From an uncultured Alphaproteobacteria bacterium (GTDB lineage: Bacteria > Pseudomonadota > Alphaproteobacteria > Micavibrionales > Micavibrionaceae), in assembly GCA_937934135.1 (NCBI GenBank), contig CALHAW010000007.1:1-37476 (forward strand): 37,476 nucleotides of DNA, read 5' to 3'. Position numbers and translations under genes: made by a program. Below the pieces are notes generated by a model. The model was given only the letters and a program-made list of their open reading frames with translations, was not told where the DNA came from and did no database searches. Of this stretch, positions 25,933 through 34,190 are shown piece after piece (positions within the stretch are counted from its first letter, which is position 1; every line of letters begins with the position of its first letter).

Positions 25933-28377
25933 TTAAGTGTCCAAGAAACTTCTTAATTTTCTTGAGCGGCTTGGATGTTTCAACTTACGCAGCGCTTTTG
26001 CTTCAATCTGACGGATACGTTCTCGCGTCACGTTAAATTGTTGCCCTACTTCTTCCAACGTATGGTCGGTGTTCATACCAATACCAAAACGCATTCTAAG
26101 CACGCGCTCTTCACGCGGCGTCAGAGATGCCAACACACGTGTCGTTGTTTCACGCAAGTTAGAGTGAATAGCGCTTTCAACAGGCAAGATCGCATTTGTA
26201 TCTTCAATGAAATCACCGAGGCTTGAATCCTCTTCATCACCAATCGGTGTTTCAAGAGAAACAGGCTCTTTCGCAATTTTTAAGACCTTACGCACTTTCT
26301 CAAGTGGCATATGCAGACGCTCCGCCAATTCTTCTGGCGTTGGCTCACGGCCAATTTCATGCATCATTTGGCGCGATGTTCGCACCAATTTATTGATGGT
26401 TTCAATCATATGAACCGGAATACGAATTGTTCTAGCTTGATCCGCGATAGAACGCGTAATTGCCTGACGTATCCACCATGTTGCATAAGTAGAAAATTTA
26501 TACCCACGACGATATTCAAATTTATCAACCGCCTTCATCAAGCCTATATTTCCTTCTTGAATCAAATCAAGGAATTGAAGACCACGGTTGGTGTATTTTT
26601 TCGCAATCGAAATAACAAGACGCAAGTTCGCCTCAATCATTTCTTTCTTCGCACGACCCGCTTCTTTTTCACCACGTTGAACGGTTGAAACAATACGGCG
26701 AAATTCTTTAATCGGCAATGCAGATTCTTCGGCGACCATGGCGACTTGCTCACGGATCTTCGTAATCTTGCTCTCATTCGTAGAAGCAAATTTCTCCCAC
26801 TTGGCATCAATCTTTCTTACAGATTTAAGCCATGTCGGATCCATTTCTGATCCATAGTAATTTTCAAGGAAGCTTTCACGCTTCACTTTACAGTCTACCG
26901 CCATACGCAACATCTTACCTTCAAGCGTCACAAGCTCACGATTGATTTTATAAAGCGCCTCAACAAGCTGCTCAATACGGGCATTGTTAAGCTTCACCTC
27001 ATCCATCATCTTAACCATTTCGGTCTTAAGCTTATTGTACTTTTTATTCACGGCGTCGGAAGGATCATTACCTTTTTGAATCGCCTCAATACGCTCTGCC
27101 TGAACAGCCGAAATCTTTTTATAGGTCTTTTTAATCTTCGCAAAAATTGCAAAGACTTTTGGCTTTAGCTCTTCTTCCATTGCTGAAAGTGAAACATTAT
27201 CCTCTTCTACATCATCGGTGCTGTCTGCATCATCTTCTTTTTTATCAGTGCCGTCTGCATTTTTCTCAAGCTTCTTTTCTTCTTTTTCTTTAGCTGCTTT
27301 TTTTGCAACCGCCGCCGCAAGAACAGCCGGCGTTTTTGGCGGACGCGGTTTAGCCGAATGATCAATTTCTGGACCATCACTATAGGTCGCATCCAAATCA
27401 ATAATTTCGCGCAAAAGAATGTCACCTTTTTGAAGGGCTTCATACCATGCAATCAATGATTCAATCGCCAACGGACTTTCACAAATTCCGCCAATCATCA
27501 TTTCACGGCCAGCTTCAATCCGTTTCGCAATCGCAATTTCACCTTCACGGGATAACAGCTCCACTGTTCCCATTTCACGAAGATACATTCGTACGGGGTC
27601 ATCGGTGCGCCCCGTATCATCAGACGCAATGTTACCGCCAGATTCGTATTTTGCTTCTTCTTCCTCATCGTCAGAATCCCCTTCTGACATTTGGATACCC
27701 ACATCAGACAAAGTCGACATGGCATCTTCAATTTGTTCAGACGTAAATTCTTCCGCAGGAAGCGCTTTGTTTAACTGATCATAGGTAACATAACCTTTTT
27801 CTTTACCTTGCTTAACAAGCTTTTTAACAATCTGCGCGAGCGTGCCTTTCACACGTTTTTTGGCTGGCGTTTCTTCGATTTCTTTTTCATCAGTTTTTTT
27901 GTTGGCATTTGCCGCTGATTTTTTTGCGACCGTTTTCTTCGGCGCACTTTTCGGAGACTTCTTTGCCGCAGTTTTTGTTACTGGCGCTTTTGCCGCAGGC
28001 GTCTTTTTCACAGCTTCTTTTTTTGCGGGTACTTTTTTCGCTGCTGTTTTTTTGGCAGGGACTTTCTTCGCAGGCGTTTTCTTTGCTGCGGTCTTTTTTG
28101 CTACTGTTTTAGTCACTGTCTTTTTTACCGTTTTCTTTACTAATTTTTTTGCTGTTTTTTTTGTCGTTTTACTGTTTGTCTTCTTCGTCGTTTTTTTGGC
28201 CGTTTTAACAACGGCTTTCTTTGTTGTTTTCTGTGCAACTTTCTTCACTGCTTTTTTCGCAGGCACTTTTTTAGAAGCAGCTTTTTTCACCGTTTTCTTT
28301 GCAGGTGATTTTTTTGCTGCCTTCTTTTGTACCGCTTTTTTTGCAGGTGATTTTTTTGCTGTTTTTTTTGTTGCCAA
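25933..28377 (-). CDS. rpoD: RNA polymerase primary sigma factor with a Lys-rich N-terminal extension
   Basis: 814 residues. Region 1.1 about 178-230, region 1.2 about 257-290 ([22 protein letters not shown]), non-conserved insert about 291-560 with a charged Lys/Glu/Asp stretch (360-395), region 2 about 575-650 ([42 protein letters not shown]), region 3 about 655-730, region 4 about 740-814 ending [19 protein letters not shown]. Residues 1-165 are an added tail made of KKTxxKK/PAKK repeats, resembling histone H1 C-terminal tails; alphaproteobacterial RpoD is usually 600-680 residues. The start is TTG 28375-28377, the only one available: an in-frame TGA lies five codons upstream and the next Met is residue 220. 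A GTG at residue 176 (27850-27852) lacks a ribosome site. The 3' end is joined to a membrane-protein gene; dnaG lies upstream. Confidence 0.95.
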   Translation of the reverse strand: MATKKTAKKSPAKKAVQKKAAKKSPAKKTVKKAASKKVPAKKAVKKVAQKTTKKAVVKTAKKTTKKTNSKTTKKTAKKLVKKTVKKTVTKTVAKKTAAKKTPAKKVPAKKTAAKKVPAKKEAVKKTPAAKAPVTKTAAKKSPKSAPKKTVAKKSAANANKKTDEKEIEETPAKKRVKGTLAQIVKKLVKQGKEKGYVTYDQLNKALPAEEFTSEQIEDAMSTLSDVGIQMSEGDSDDEEEEAKYESGGNIASDDTGRTDDPVRMYLREMGTVELLSREGEIAIAKRIEAGREMMIGGICESPLAIESLIAWYEALQKGDILLREIIDLDATYSDGPEIDHSAKPRPPKTPAVLAAAVAKKAAKEKEEKKLEKNADGTDKKEDDADSTDDVEEDNVSLSAMEEELKPKVFAIFAKIKKTYKKISAVQAERIEAIQKGNDPSDAVNKKYNKLKTEMVKMMDEVKLNNARIEQLVEALYKINRELVTLEGKMLRMAVDCKVKRESFLENYYGSEMDPTWLKSVRKIDAKWEKFASTNESKITKIREQVAMVAEESALPIKEFRRIVSTVQRGEKEAGRAKKEMIEANLRLVISIAKKYTNRGLQFLDLIQEGNIGLMKAVDKFEYRRGYKFSTYATWWIRQAITRSIADQARTIRIPVHMIETINKLVRTSRQMMHEIGREPTPEELAERLHMPLEKVRKVLKIAKEPVSLETPIGDEEDSSLGDFIEDTNAILPVESAIHSNLRETTTRVLASLTPREERVLRMRFGIGMNTDHTLEEVGQQFNVTRERIRQIEAKALRKLKHPSRSRKLRSFLDT

Positions 28378-28417
28378 ATTTTCTACCGCTACTCAAATGA
28401 TTGCCAGATCGCATCTT

Positions 28418-28431
28418 GGCGTTTAAACGCC
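28418..28431. repeat. Perfect 14-base palindrome in the rpoD leader
   Basis: GGCGTTTAAACGCC is a perfect inverted repeat about 40 bases before the rpoD TTG start and downstream of the proposed promoter. It could be an operator or a small hairpin in the leader. No known regulator site was matched. Confidence 0.5.
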
Positions 28432-28471
28432 TCAATGTTTATACCTGATTCGATGTTTTTAGACTAAAGGC

Positions 28472-28500
28472 TTTATAAACAAAAGGAATTTGATTTTCCA
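28472..28500 (-). promoter_or_regulatory. Possible rpoD promoter in the dnaG-rpoD gap
   Basis: Reverse strand TGGAAA (28495-28500), 17-base spacer, TATAAA (28472-28477). The -35 matches four of six bases. A start near 28465 would give a leader of about 88 bases holding the palindrome at 28418-28431. It would let rpoD be transcribed separately from dnaG. Confidence 0.4.
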
Positions 28501-28510
28501 GTCTTTAAAT

Positions 28511-28540
28511 CAAAACCCCCCTCATGCGCCAAGCGCGAGG
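28511..28540 (-). terminator. Possible terminator or attenuator after dnaG
   Basis: Reverse strand CCTCGCGC (28533-28540) pairs with GCGC and GAGG (28520-28529) across a TTG loop with a two-base bulge, followed by GGGGGTTTTG. The T-run is short (four), so it may be partial. Lies 20 bases beyond the dnaG stop. Confidence 0.4.
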
Positions 28541-28559
28541 AGATTAGAATAATCCCCCC

Positions 28560-30299
28560 CTAATTTCTATTCACGTTGGCGGCGCTTCTCTCGCATAAGG
28601 CGGTGTAAATACCACGCCAGCTCTCGCACACCTCATCCACATCCGCGTTAGGACGGGCAAAACGCGCCAATTCATAGAGGCTTTGGGATAAAACACCCCG
28701 CAATTCGGAATCATATCCGCGCTCAGACAGGGTATTTTGAAGAAAATCTGATGATTTTTCGGGATTTTCGCTAATAATAGCAATCATTTCCTGCCTTAAT
28801 GCATCAATTCGGGTATTATTAACCACCAAAAGCCCTATTTCTTCTTCAAATTGATCAAAAATAGACGGGTGATTGATCATTGCGGCCAATAATTTGACTT
28901 CTTCGCCTATAAAAGCGGGTTTTTTGAGCGATAATGAGGGTTTTAATTGTGATTTATTAGAAGAACCGCCTTTATTCCATTTTTTCTCATACGTATTGAA
29001 ACTTTGCCTGATTTTATCGCGCAGAGCTTGACGGTAATAATGCTGCACATCACGATCAGGAATACGGTTCACCTCTTCTTCTATTTTCTTGGACAGACCC
29101 GCACGGGATTCCGGCGTGTTAAAGCTCTGTCCCGCTGTATAAGATTGCCAAAGGAAATCCACCAACGGGATGGCCGCACTTAAAACAGCCTCTAACGCTT
29201 TCTTTCCTTGGCTATTCACCAAACTATCAGGGTCTTGTCCTTCGGGCAGAAACGCAAACGCCGCTGAATGTCCCGCTTTTAACATCGGGATCAGGCGCTC
29301 TGCGGCTCTGCTTGCCGCGCGTTGCCCCGCGCTATCGCCATCAAAACATAAAATTGGCGTTTTATTATCATCGGGGATCATCCGCCATAAAACGGCGATT
29401 TGATCTTCCGTTAACGCCGTTCCCATCGGCGCCATCGCGCCGTGATACCCTGCCTTAATACAGGCCATCACATCGACATAACCTTCAACAACAACCAAAG
29501 GTTGGCCATCAATGGCCGCCTGCCGCGCACGCGGCATACCATATAAAATACGCCCCTTATCAAATAAAGTCGTATCGGAAGAGTTCATATATTTCGCAGG
29601 GACATAATCTCCCATATTAGGGATAAGCAAATGATCAGGGAGCGTCCGCCCCCCAAAAGCCACCACACGCCCGCGAATATCCTGCACGGGGAACATGATC
29701 CGCTCCCGAAAAAACGCATAAGGCTCTCGCCCTGCTTTACCTGTGCGTAAAACCCCCGCTTCAATCATCTGTGAATCTGTATAGTCCATCGCCGTAAGCG
29801 CTTTACGGATCGCCTGCCCATCATGCGGCGCATACCCCACACGAAAACTATTAAGCTGTTCCTCACTATTCCCGCGCTCGGTAATATAGCGATAGGCTTG
29901 CTGATTACTGGGGTCGCGTAATTGCGCCTCCATCCAGCGCGTCGCATCTTCGAGGAGACTATAGAGGCTCTTTTCTTCCTTGGCGCGCTTGATCTCTTGC
30001 GGTGAAGCCTTCGGCACTTCCAGCCCCGCCTCGCTCGCCAGCGTCTCAATCGCCTCAATAAAAGACAGATTGTCATGCTGCATGCTAAAACCAATAACAT
30101 CGCCATGCGCCCCACACCCAAAGCAATGATAGAACTGCTTATCATCATTTACATAAAAGGATGGTGTTTTTTCATTATGAAACGGACAGCACCCCTTAAA
30201 CTCACGCCCCGCCCGCGCCAAGCGCACCTTGCGCCCCACAAGCTCTGACAGCGTTAGCCGATTTCTCAGCTCTTCCTTAAATCGCGTTGGTATGGTCAT
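28560..30299 (-). CDS. dnaG: DNA primase
   Basis: 579 residues. Zinc-binding domain: C38-P-F-H41 ... C59-F-G-C62 (CPFHNEKTPSF, FYHCFGCGAHGD). RNA polymerase domain: RVGYAPHDG, FRERIMFPVQDIRGRVVAFGGR, then the Toprim metal residues E272 (VVEGYVDVMAC), D320 and D322 (CFDGDSAGQRAA). The C-terminal helicase-binding region (about 430-579) is weakly conserved, as usual. The ATG has no clear ribosome site. Upstream neighbours on this strand are two small unrelated genes rather than yqeY directly. Confidence 0.97.
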   Translation of the reverse strand: MTIPTRFKEELRNRLTLSELVGRKVRLARAGREFKGCCPFHNEKTPSFYVNDDKQFYHCFGCGAHGDVIGFSMQHDNLSFIEAIETLASEAGLEVPKASPQEIKRAKEEKSLYSLLEDATRWMEAQLRDPSNQQAYRYITERGNSEEQLNSFRVGYAPHDGQAIRKALTAMDYTDSQMIEAGVLRTGKAGREPYAFFRERIMFPVQDIRGRVVAFGGRTLPDHLLIPNMGDYVPAKYMNSSDTTLFDKGRILYGMPRARQAAIDGQPLVVVEGYVDVMACIKAGYHGAMAPMGTALTEDQIAVLWRMIPDDNKTPILCFDGDSAGQRAASRAAERLIPMLKAGHSAAFAFLPEGQDPDSLVNSQGKKALEAVLSAAIPLVDFLWQSYTAGQSFNTPESRAGLSKKIEEEVNRIPDRDVQHYYRQALRDKIRQSFNTYEKKWNKGGSSNKSQLKPSLSLKKPAFIGEEVKLLAAMINHPSIFDQFEEEIGLLVVNNTRIDALRQEMIAIISENPEKSSDFLQNTLSERGYDSELRGVLSQSLYELARFARPNADVDEVCESWRGIYTALCERSAANVNRN

Positions 30300-30428
30300 G
30301 AAATATGCTTAGCATAAAACAACGTAAAACATAGGCCCTTTAACGCTTTAAACAAGATATTTGCACTATCCATAAATAATTATGTAAAATTATTAGGTTT
30401 TTAATAATTTGGGAGTAACTTACTGGTC

Positions 30429-31004
30429 ATGGTTAAAGCAAGACTTACAAACAAAGATAAAATAAATATTGGAGAGTTAAATGAGATAATTGACTCTATT
30501 GAAAACGATATTGACTCAAGCTTTAAAAACCACCGTGGTGAAATTACAACAATATTTGGCTTGACTGCTACAATGGCGGGTATCACAACGTTAAAAGACA
30601 GCAGTTCACTCACAACTGATTTCTTTTTAACATGTGGAATCGCAGGAACACTAGCCGCTGATTACATGCATGCTTACGATAGAAGAGTTCTAGAAAATGC
30701 ATCCAAAAAAGCCTCAGAGATTTCTTATAACATCAAACAAGGGCTTAAAAAATCTAGTGATAGTTTACCTAAAAAAGAATATCTCATACTAAACGCCAGT
30801 AACGAAATAACAAATCGGGAAATATTTGACCGGCATTTAACAAGAAGAGCTCTTCTATACACTTTTATGGCAGGGGCGGCATCGGGCGTTGCAGGACAAA
30901 TAAAAACGCATCTATTTGATGGAAACAGTCACAACACCACGGTTAAAGCTAGGGATGAGAAAGTCCTAAAACCTCTTTTAACCCCTTTGCCAAAGGTGAA
31001 ATAA
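30429..31004 (+). CDS. Hypothetical membrane protein
   Basis: 191 residues; not recognised. The N-terminus is charged (NKDKINIGELNEIIDSIEND), followed by two hydrophobic segments (about 38-57 and 63-84: TTDFFLTCGIAGTLAADYMHA), a helical Lys/Ser-rich region and a third hydrophobic stretch (about 145-162, LYTFMAGAASGVAG). GGGAG lies 13 bases before the ATG, further than usual. It runs opposite to dnaG and yqeY, and its 3' end overlaps the next gene (reverse strand) by 56 bases. Base composition is AT-richer than the flanking housekeeping genes by eye, suggesting an acquired gene. Confidence 0.65.
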   Translation: MVKARLTNKDKINIGELNEIIDSIENDIDSSFKNHRGEITTIFGLTATMAGITTLKDSSSLTTDFFLTCGIAGTLAADYMHAYDRRVLENASKKASEISYNIKQGLKKSSDSLPKKEYLILNASNEITNREIFDRHLTRRALLYTFMAGAASGVAGQIKTHLFDGNSHNTTVKARDEKVLKPLLTPLPKVK

Positions 31005-31197
31005 CATTTTCTGAAACCAATTCTGGGACAGGAGATGTATCAGATAAAACAAAAAGAAAAGCTGCGCCCGTGGCTAATGCAAATCCGTTTATTAAAAAGG
31101 ATTTTTTACGCGCTATTGGAACAGAATCGTTTTTATTAGACTGCTTATCCAACCAATCTTTTGCTCTTCCAACGGCTTTTTTAAACGTTTCTTGCAT
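30949..31197 (-). CDS. Small single-span membrane protein, unknown
   Basis: 82 residues. AAAGG lies about five bases before ATG 31197. A charged amphipathic N-terminus (TFKKAVGRAKDWLDKQSNK) is followed by one membrane segment (about 33-52, FLINGFALATGAAFLFVL) and a soluble tail with PVPELVSENVISPLAKGL. It converges with and overlaps the 30429 gene by 56 bases. It lies just after yqeY on the same strand (51-base gap). No family recognised. Confidence 0.6.
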   Translation of the reverse strand: MQETFKKAVGRAKDWLDKQSNKNDSVPIARKKSFLINGFALATGAAFLFVLSDTSPVPELVSENVISPLAKGLKEVLGLSHP

Positions 31198-31248
31198 ATC
31201 GCCTTTAAATTACATAATAAATTATTCCCTGTCAAGGATAATTCATCC

Positions 31249-31707
31249 CTAACCCAGCTTCCCCTTAACAAGGCCACCGGCTTTGGCCATATCCATTTGG
31301 CCTGCGTATTTTTCTTTTAACACGCCCATCACCTTGCCCATATCCTTGATTGAGCTTGCGCCTGTATCGGCAATAATCTCGTCAATCGCGGCGGCGGTAT
31401 CGGCTTCGCTCATTTGGGCTGGTAAGAAACGCTCAATCACGCTGATTTCTGCTTCTTCACGCTCGGCCAATTCGGTGCGATCATTTTCTTTATACATTTT
31501 CGAAGATTCTTGGCGTTGCTTCACCATTGACTGCAAAAGTGACAAAATCTCAGTGTCATCAATGCCTTCATCATTACCTTTTCCACGTGCCGCGATATCA
31601 CGGTCCTTCATCGCGGCGGTAATAAGACGGATGGTTGACATCGCAATCTGATCCTTTGCTTTGAGGGATTCTTTTAAGGCTTGGGAAAACTCTTCTCTTT
31701 TACTCAC
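31249..31707 (-). CDS. GatB/YqeY domain-containing protein
   Basis: 152 residues from GTG 31707, preceded by AAGGAAG. The YqeY domain resembles the tRNA-binding tail of the GatB amidotransferase subunit: AMKDRDIAARGKGNDEGIDD, LQSMVKQRQESSKMYKENDRTELAEREEAEI, FLPAQMSE, and the ending VMGVLKEKYAGQMDMAKAGGLVKGKLG. Function is not settled; it probably binds tRNA. The alphaproteobacterial location between carA (divergent) and dnaG is kept. Confidence 0.93.
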   Translation of the reverse strand: MSKREEFSQALKESLKAKDQIAMSTIRLITAAMKDRDIAARGKGNDEGIDDTEILSLLQSMVKQRQESSKMYKENDRTELAEREEAEISVIERFLPAQMSEADTAAAIDEIIADTGASSIKDMGKVMGVLKEKYAGQMDMAKAGGLVKGKLG

Positions 31708-31785
31708 TTTTTACTTCCTTATCGGTCTGATTTAATCTATTACAATGTTTTCCAGTGATATAGCTTAACTGGAAAGATTTCAAGA

Positions 31786-32964
31786 GTGACTTTAACAACC
31801 CCAAAACAACCCCAAAATGCAACTGCCGTCATCGTTTTCGCTGACGGAAAAACCTTCTACGGCAAGGGCTTAGGCGCCCAAACGCAAGCAGTCGGTGAAG
31901 TTTGCTTTAACACTTCCCTTACTGGATATCAGGAAATTTTAACTGATCCCTCTTATGCGGGAGAGATTATTACTTTTACTTTCCCACATATCGGAAATGT
32001 TGGAACCAACAATGAAGATATTGAATGCCTAACCCCCCATGCACGCGGCGCAATCTTACGCGAAGATATTACAAACCCCGCAAGCTGGCGCGCGGCGCAA
32101 CCGTTTAATGAATGGCTTAAAAATCATAACTTGGCTGGAATTTGCGGCATTGATACCCGCGCCATGACCCGCCACATCCGTGATAATGGCGCCCCAAACG
32201 CCGTCATTTGCCATGACGCAACAGGAAAATTCGACCTTGCTGCGCTTGAAAAAACCGCCGCTGAATGGTCTGGACTTGAAGGGCTAGACCTCGCCAAAGA
32301 AGTATCCTGCACACAGACTTATGAATGGGATGAAACAAATTGGGATCTTAAAGACGGCTATGGTAAACAAAGCGCACCGATACGCCACGTTGTTGCTGTT
32401 GATTTTGGCGCAAAACGCAATATCCTACGTTGTCTCGCCTCTGCAGGCTGTAAAGTTACCATTGTGCCAGGCAACACATCTGCTGATGACATTATGAAAC
32501 ATAAACCTGATGGCGTGTTTCTTTCCAATGGCCCGGGGGACCCGGCGGCGACTGGTGAATATGCCGTGCCAATGATTAAAACATTGATCGAACAAAACAT
32601 TCCAACTTTTGGTATTTGTTTAGGGCATCAACTGCTCGCCCTTGCCATGGGCGGTAAAACGGAAAAAATGCATTTGGGTCATCGTGGGGCCAACCACCCC
32701 GTTCAAGACATCACCACAGGCAAAGTAGAAATCACCAGCCAAAATCACGGCTTTATGGTGATTCCAGACTCGCTTCCTGATGATGTAGAGGTCACACATA
32801 TCAGCCTGTTTGATAAAACCAACGAAGGTATTAAGCATAAATCCAAACCAGCCTTCAGCGTGCAATACCACCCCGAAGCCTCCCCCGGCCCCCAAGACAG
32901 CCACTACCTCTTCGGCCGCTTCATGGATATGATCCAAAACACAACGAAAAAGGATGCGGCATAG
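31786..32964 (+). CDS. carA: Carbamoyl-phosphate synthase small subunit (glutaminase)
   Basis: 392 residues from GTG 31786, with GGAAAG nine bases upstream. It hydrolyses glutamine and channels ammonia to CarB. N-terminal domain: FADGKTFYGKGLGA, GEVCFNTSLTGYQEILTDPSYAGEIITFTFPHIGN. Class I amidotransferase domain: SNGPGDPAA, the nucleophile Cys in FGICLGHQLLALA, and the His/Glu in VQYHPEASPGPQDS. The divergent yqeY is 78 bases away. Directly followed (no gap) by a GNAT gene and later carB. Confidence 0.97.
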   Translation: MTLTTPKQPQNATAVIVFADGKTFYGKGLGAQTQAVGEVCFNTSLTGYQEILTDPSYAGEIITFTFPHIGNVGTNNEDIECLTPHARGAILREDITNPASWRAAQPFNEWLKNHNLAGICGIDTRAMTRHIRDNGAPNAVICHDATGKFDLAALEKTAAEWSGLEGLDLAKEVSCTQTYEWDETNWDLKDGYGKQSAPIRHVVAVDFGAKRNILRCLASAGCKVTIVPGNTSADDIMKHKPDGVFLSNGPGDPAATGEYAVPMIKTLIEQNIPTFGICLGHQLLALAMGGKTEKMHLGHRGANHPVQDITTGKVEITSQNHGFMVIPDSLPDDVEVTHISLFDKTNEGIKHKSKPAFSVQYHPEASPGPQDSHYLFGRFMDMIQNTTKKDAA

Positions 32965-33555
32965 ATGACTTCTAGTTTTCCTAAAATCAACAGTTGGATC
33001 AAATACCTAGAAATGAAAAATAATCCATTTCTAGGTAATGATGATATTGATTTAGGAAATCTAACCATTCAATTAAAAACAGAACTATCTGCCGATGATT
33101 ACTTAGAATTATATAAAGAAGTTGGTCGCCATTATATCTGGAATTACAGACCGAGCCAATCAAAAGAAAAAGTTCAAGAAATAATTTCATCGAACACCAC
33201 ACAGATTTATTATTTTTATGATGGTGAGAACTCAATCGGTTTTTCTGAAATTGATGCTTCCAACCCTAAGGATATCGAAATCATTCATTTTGGACTTATT
33301 CAGGATCATTTGGGTAAAGGTCACGGAAAAGAGCTTTTTAAAGCTATTGTAAAAAGACTATGGGACACCTCTCCAAACCGTGTCCATCTCAGCACTTGTG
33401 GCTTAGATCACCAAAAGGCCGTTGATTTTTACGAGTCTGCTGGTTTTGAAGTTTACAAAACCAAAGAAAATGTTGAGTTCGAAGATTACCGTTATAGTGA
33501 CTTTTACGACATGAGTGATGCGCCGCAAATTCCACTAACTGGAGAGAACACATGA
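32965..33555 (+). CDS. GNAT-family N-acetyltransferase
   Basis: 196 residues, its ATG immediately after the carA stop. The acetyl-CoA binding motif A is GLIQDHLGKGHGKELF (matching Q/R-x-x-G-x-G/A), motif B continues to AVDFYESAGFEVYKT. The first 45 residues include a variable, acceptor-specific region. The substrate is unknown. Position inside the car operon suggests co-expression with pyrimidine/arginine precursor synthesis rather than a proven link. It overlaps the carbonic anhydrase start by ATGA. Confidence 0.85.
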   Translation: MTSSFPKINSWIKYLEMKNNPFLGNDDIDLGNLTIQLKTELSADDYLELYKEVGRHYIWNYRPSQSKEKVQEIISSNTTQIYYFYDGENSIGFSEIDASNPKDIEIIHFGLIQDHLGKGHGKELFKAIVKRLWDTSPNRVHLSTCGLDHQKAVDFYESAGFEVYKTKENVEFEDYRYSDFYDMSDAPQIPLTGENT

Positions 33556-34190
33556 CCAAAGACCTGATAGATGGCGCGGCAAAGTTCAAACATTATCATT
33601 ATGATGCTGATAGTGATTTGATGGCTGATCTCGTTAAAGTTGGGCAAGACCCCAAATACTTCATTATTTCCTGTATTGATTCCCGCTGTAACCCCGGCAC
33701 TATTTTCCGCGCAAAGCCTGGAATATTTTTTGCGCATAAAGCAATGGGCGCGATTGTCCGCCCCTATCAACAAGGAACTGCCCTTGCTGCCGCGCTTCAG
33801 TTTGCGCTCAATTACAATAAAGTCGAAACCATCATCGTATTAGGGCATACACAATGCGGCGCGATTAAAGCGCTCGCCGAAGATATTGACGACCCCGAAA
33901 TCTCAAGTTTCATCAGCGTTGCCAAACATAGCCTTGAAAAAGCAAAAATCAGTTGTGATAACGAGCATGAAATTGTTGCAACAACAGAACGCAATACCAT
34001 CCGCGAAAGTACGGAGAATTTAAAAGCCTACCCTTCGGTTGCTAAAGCGCTCACAGAAAACCGCGTGGCTGTAAAGTCATGGCAGTTCGACATGACCAAT
34101 GGTAACTTACTAGAATATAACGAAACCACCGATAAATTTGAAATCCTAATAACAAACACAACCATAGAAGATAACCGCAACCATGCCTAA
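33552..34190 (+). CDS. Beta-class carbonic anhydrase, divergent
   Basis: 212 residues. Zinc ligands and catalytic dyad: C41-I-D43-S-R45 in SCIDSRCNP, and H99/C102 in LGHTQCGAI, the beta-class set. It interconverts CO2 and bicarbonate. The usual RNxAN segment after GxxF is replaced by HKAMGAIV and the usual CGG is CGA, so it belongs to a divergent branch. Starts by overlapping the GNAT stop (4 bases) and ends overlapping the carB start (8 bases). Its place between carA and carB suggests that it influences the bicarbonate pool used by the synthetase; this is inference. Confidence 0.9.
   Translation: MTKDLIDGAAKFKHYHYDADSDLMADLVKVGQDPKYFIISCIDSRCNPGTIFRAKPGIFFAHKAMGAIVRPYQQGTALAAALQFALNYNKVETIIVLGHTQCGAIKALAEDIDDPEISSFISVAKHSLEKAKISCDNEHEIVATTERNTIRESTENLKAYPSVAKALTENRVAVKSWQFDMTNGNLLEYNETTDKFEILITNTTIEDNRNHA

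Noticed and set aside
27842-28426. Long plus-strand frame coding a Phe/Ala/Val-rich 'membrane' protein opposite rpoD
   Set aside because: It is the reverse-complement shadow of the Lys-rich repeats (AAA/AAG read as TTT/CTT) and has no ribosome site or family match.
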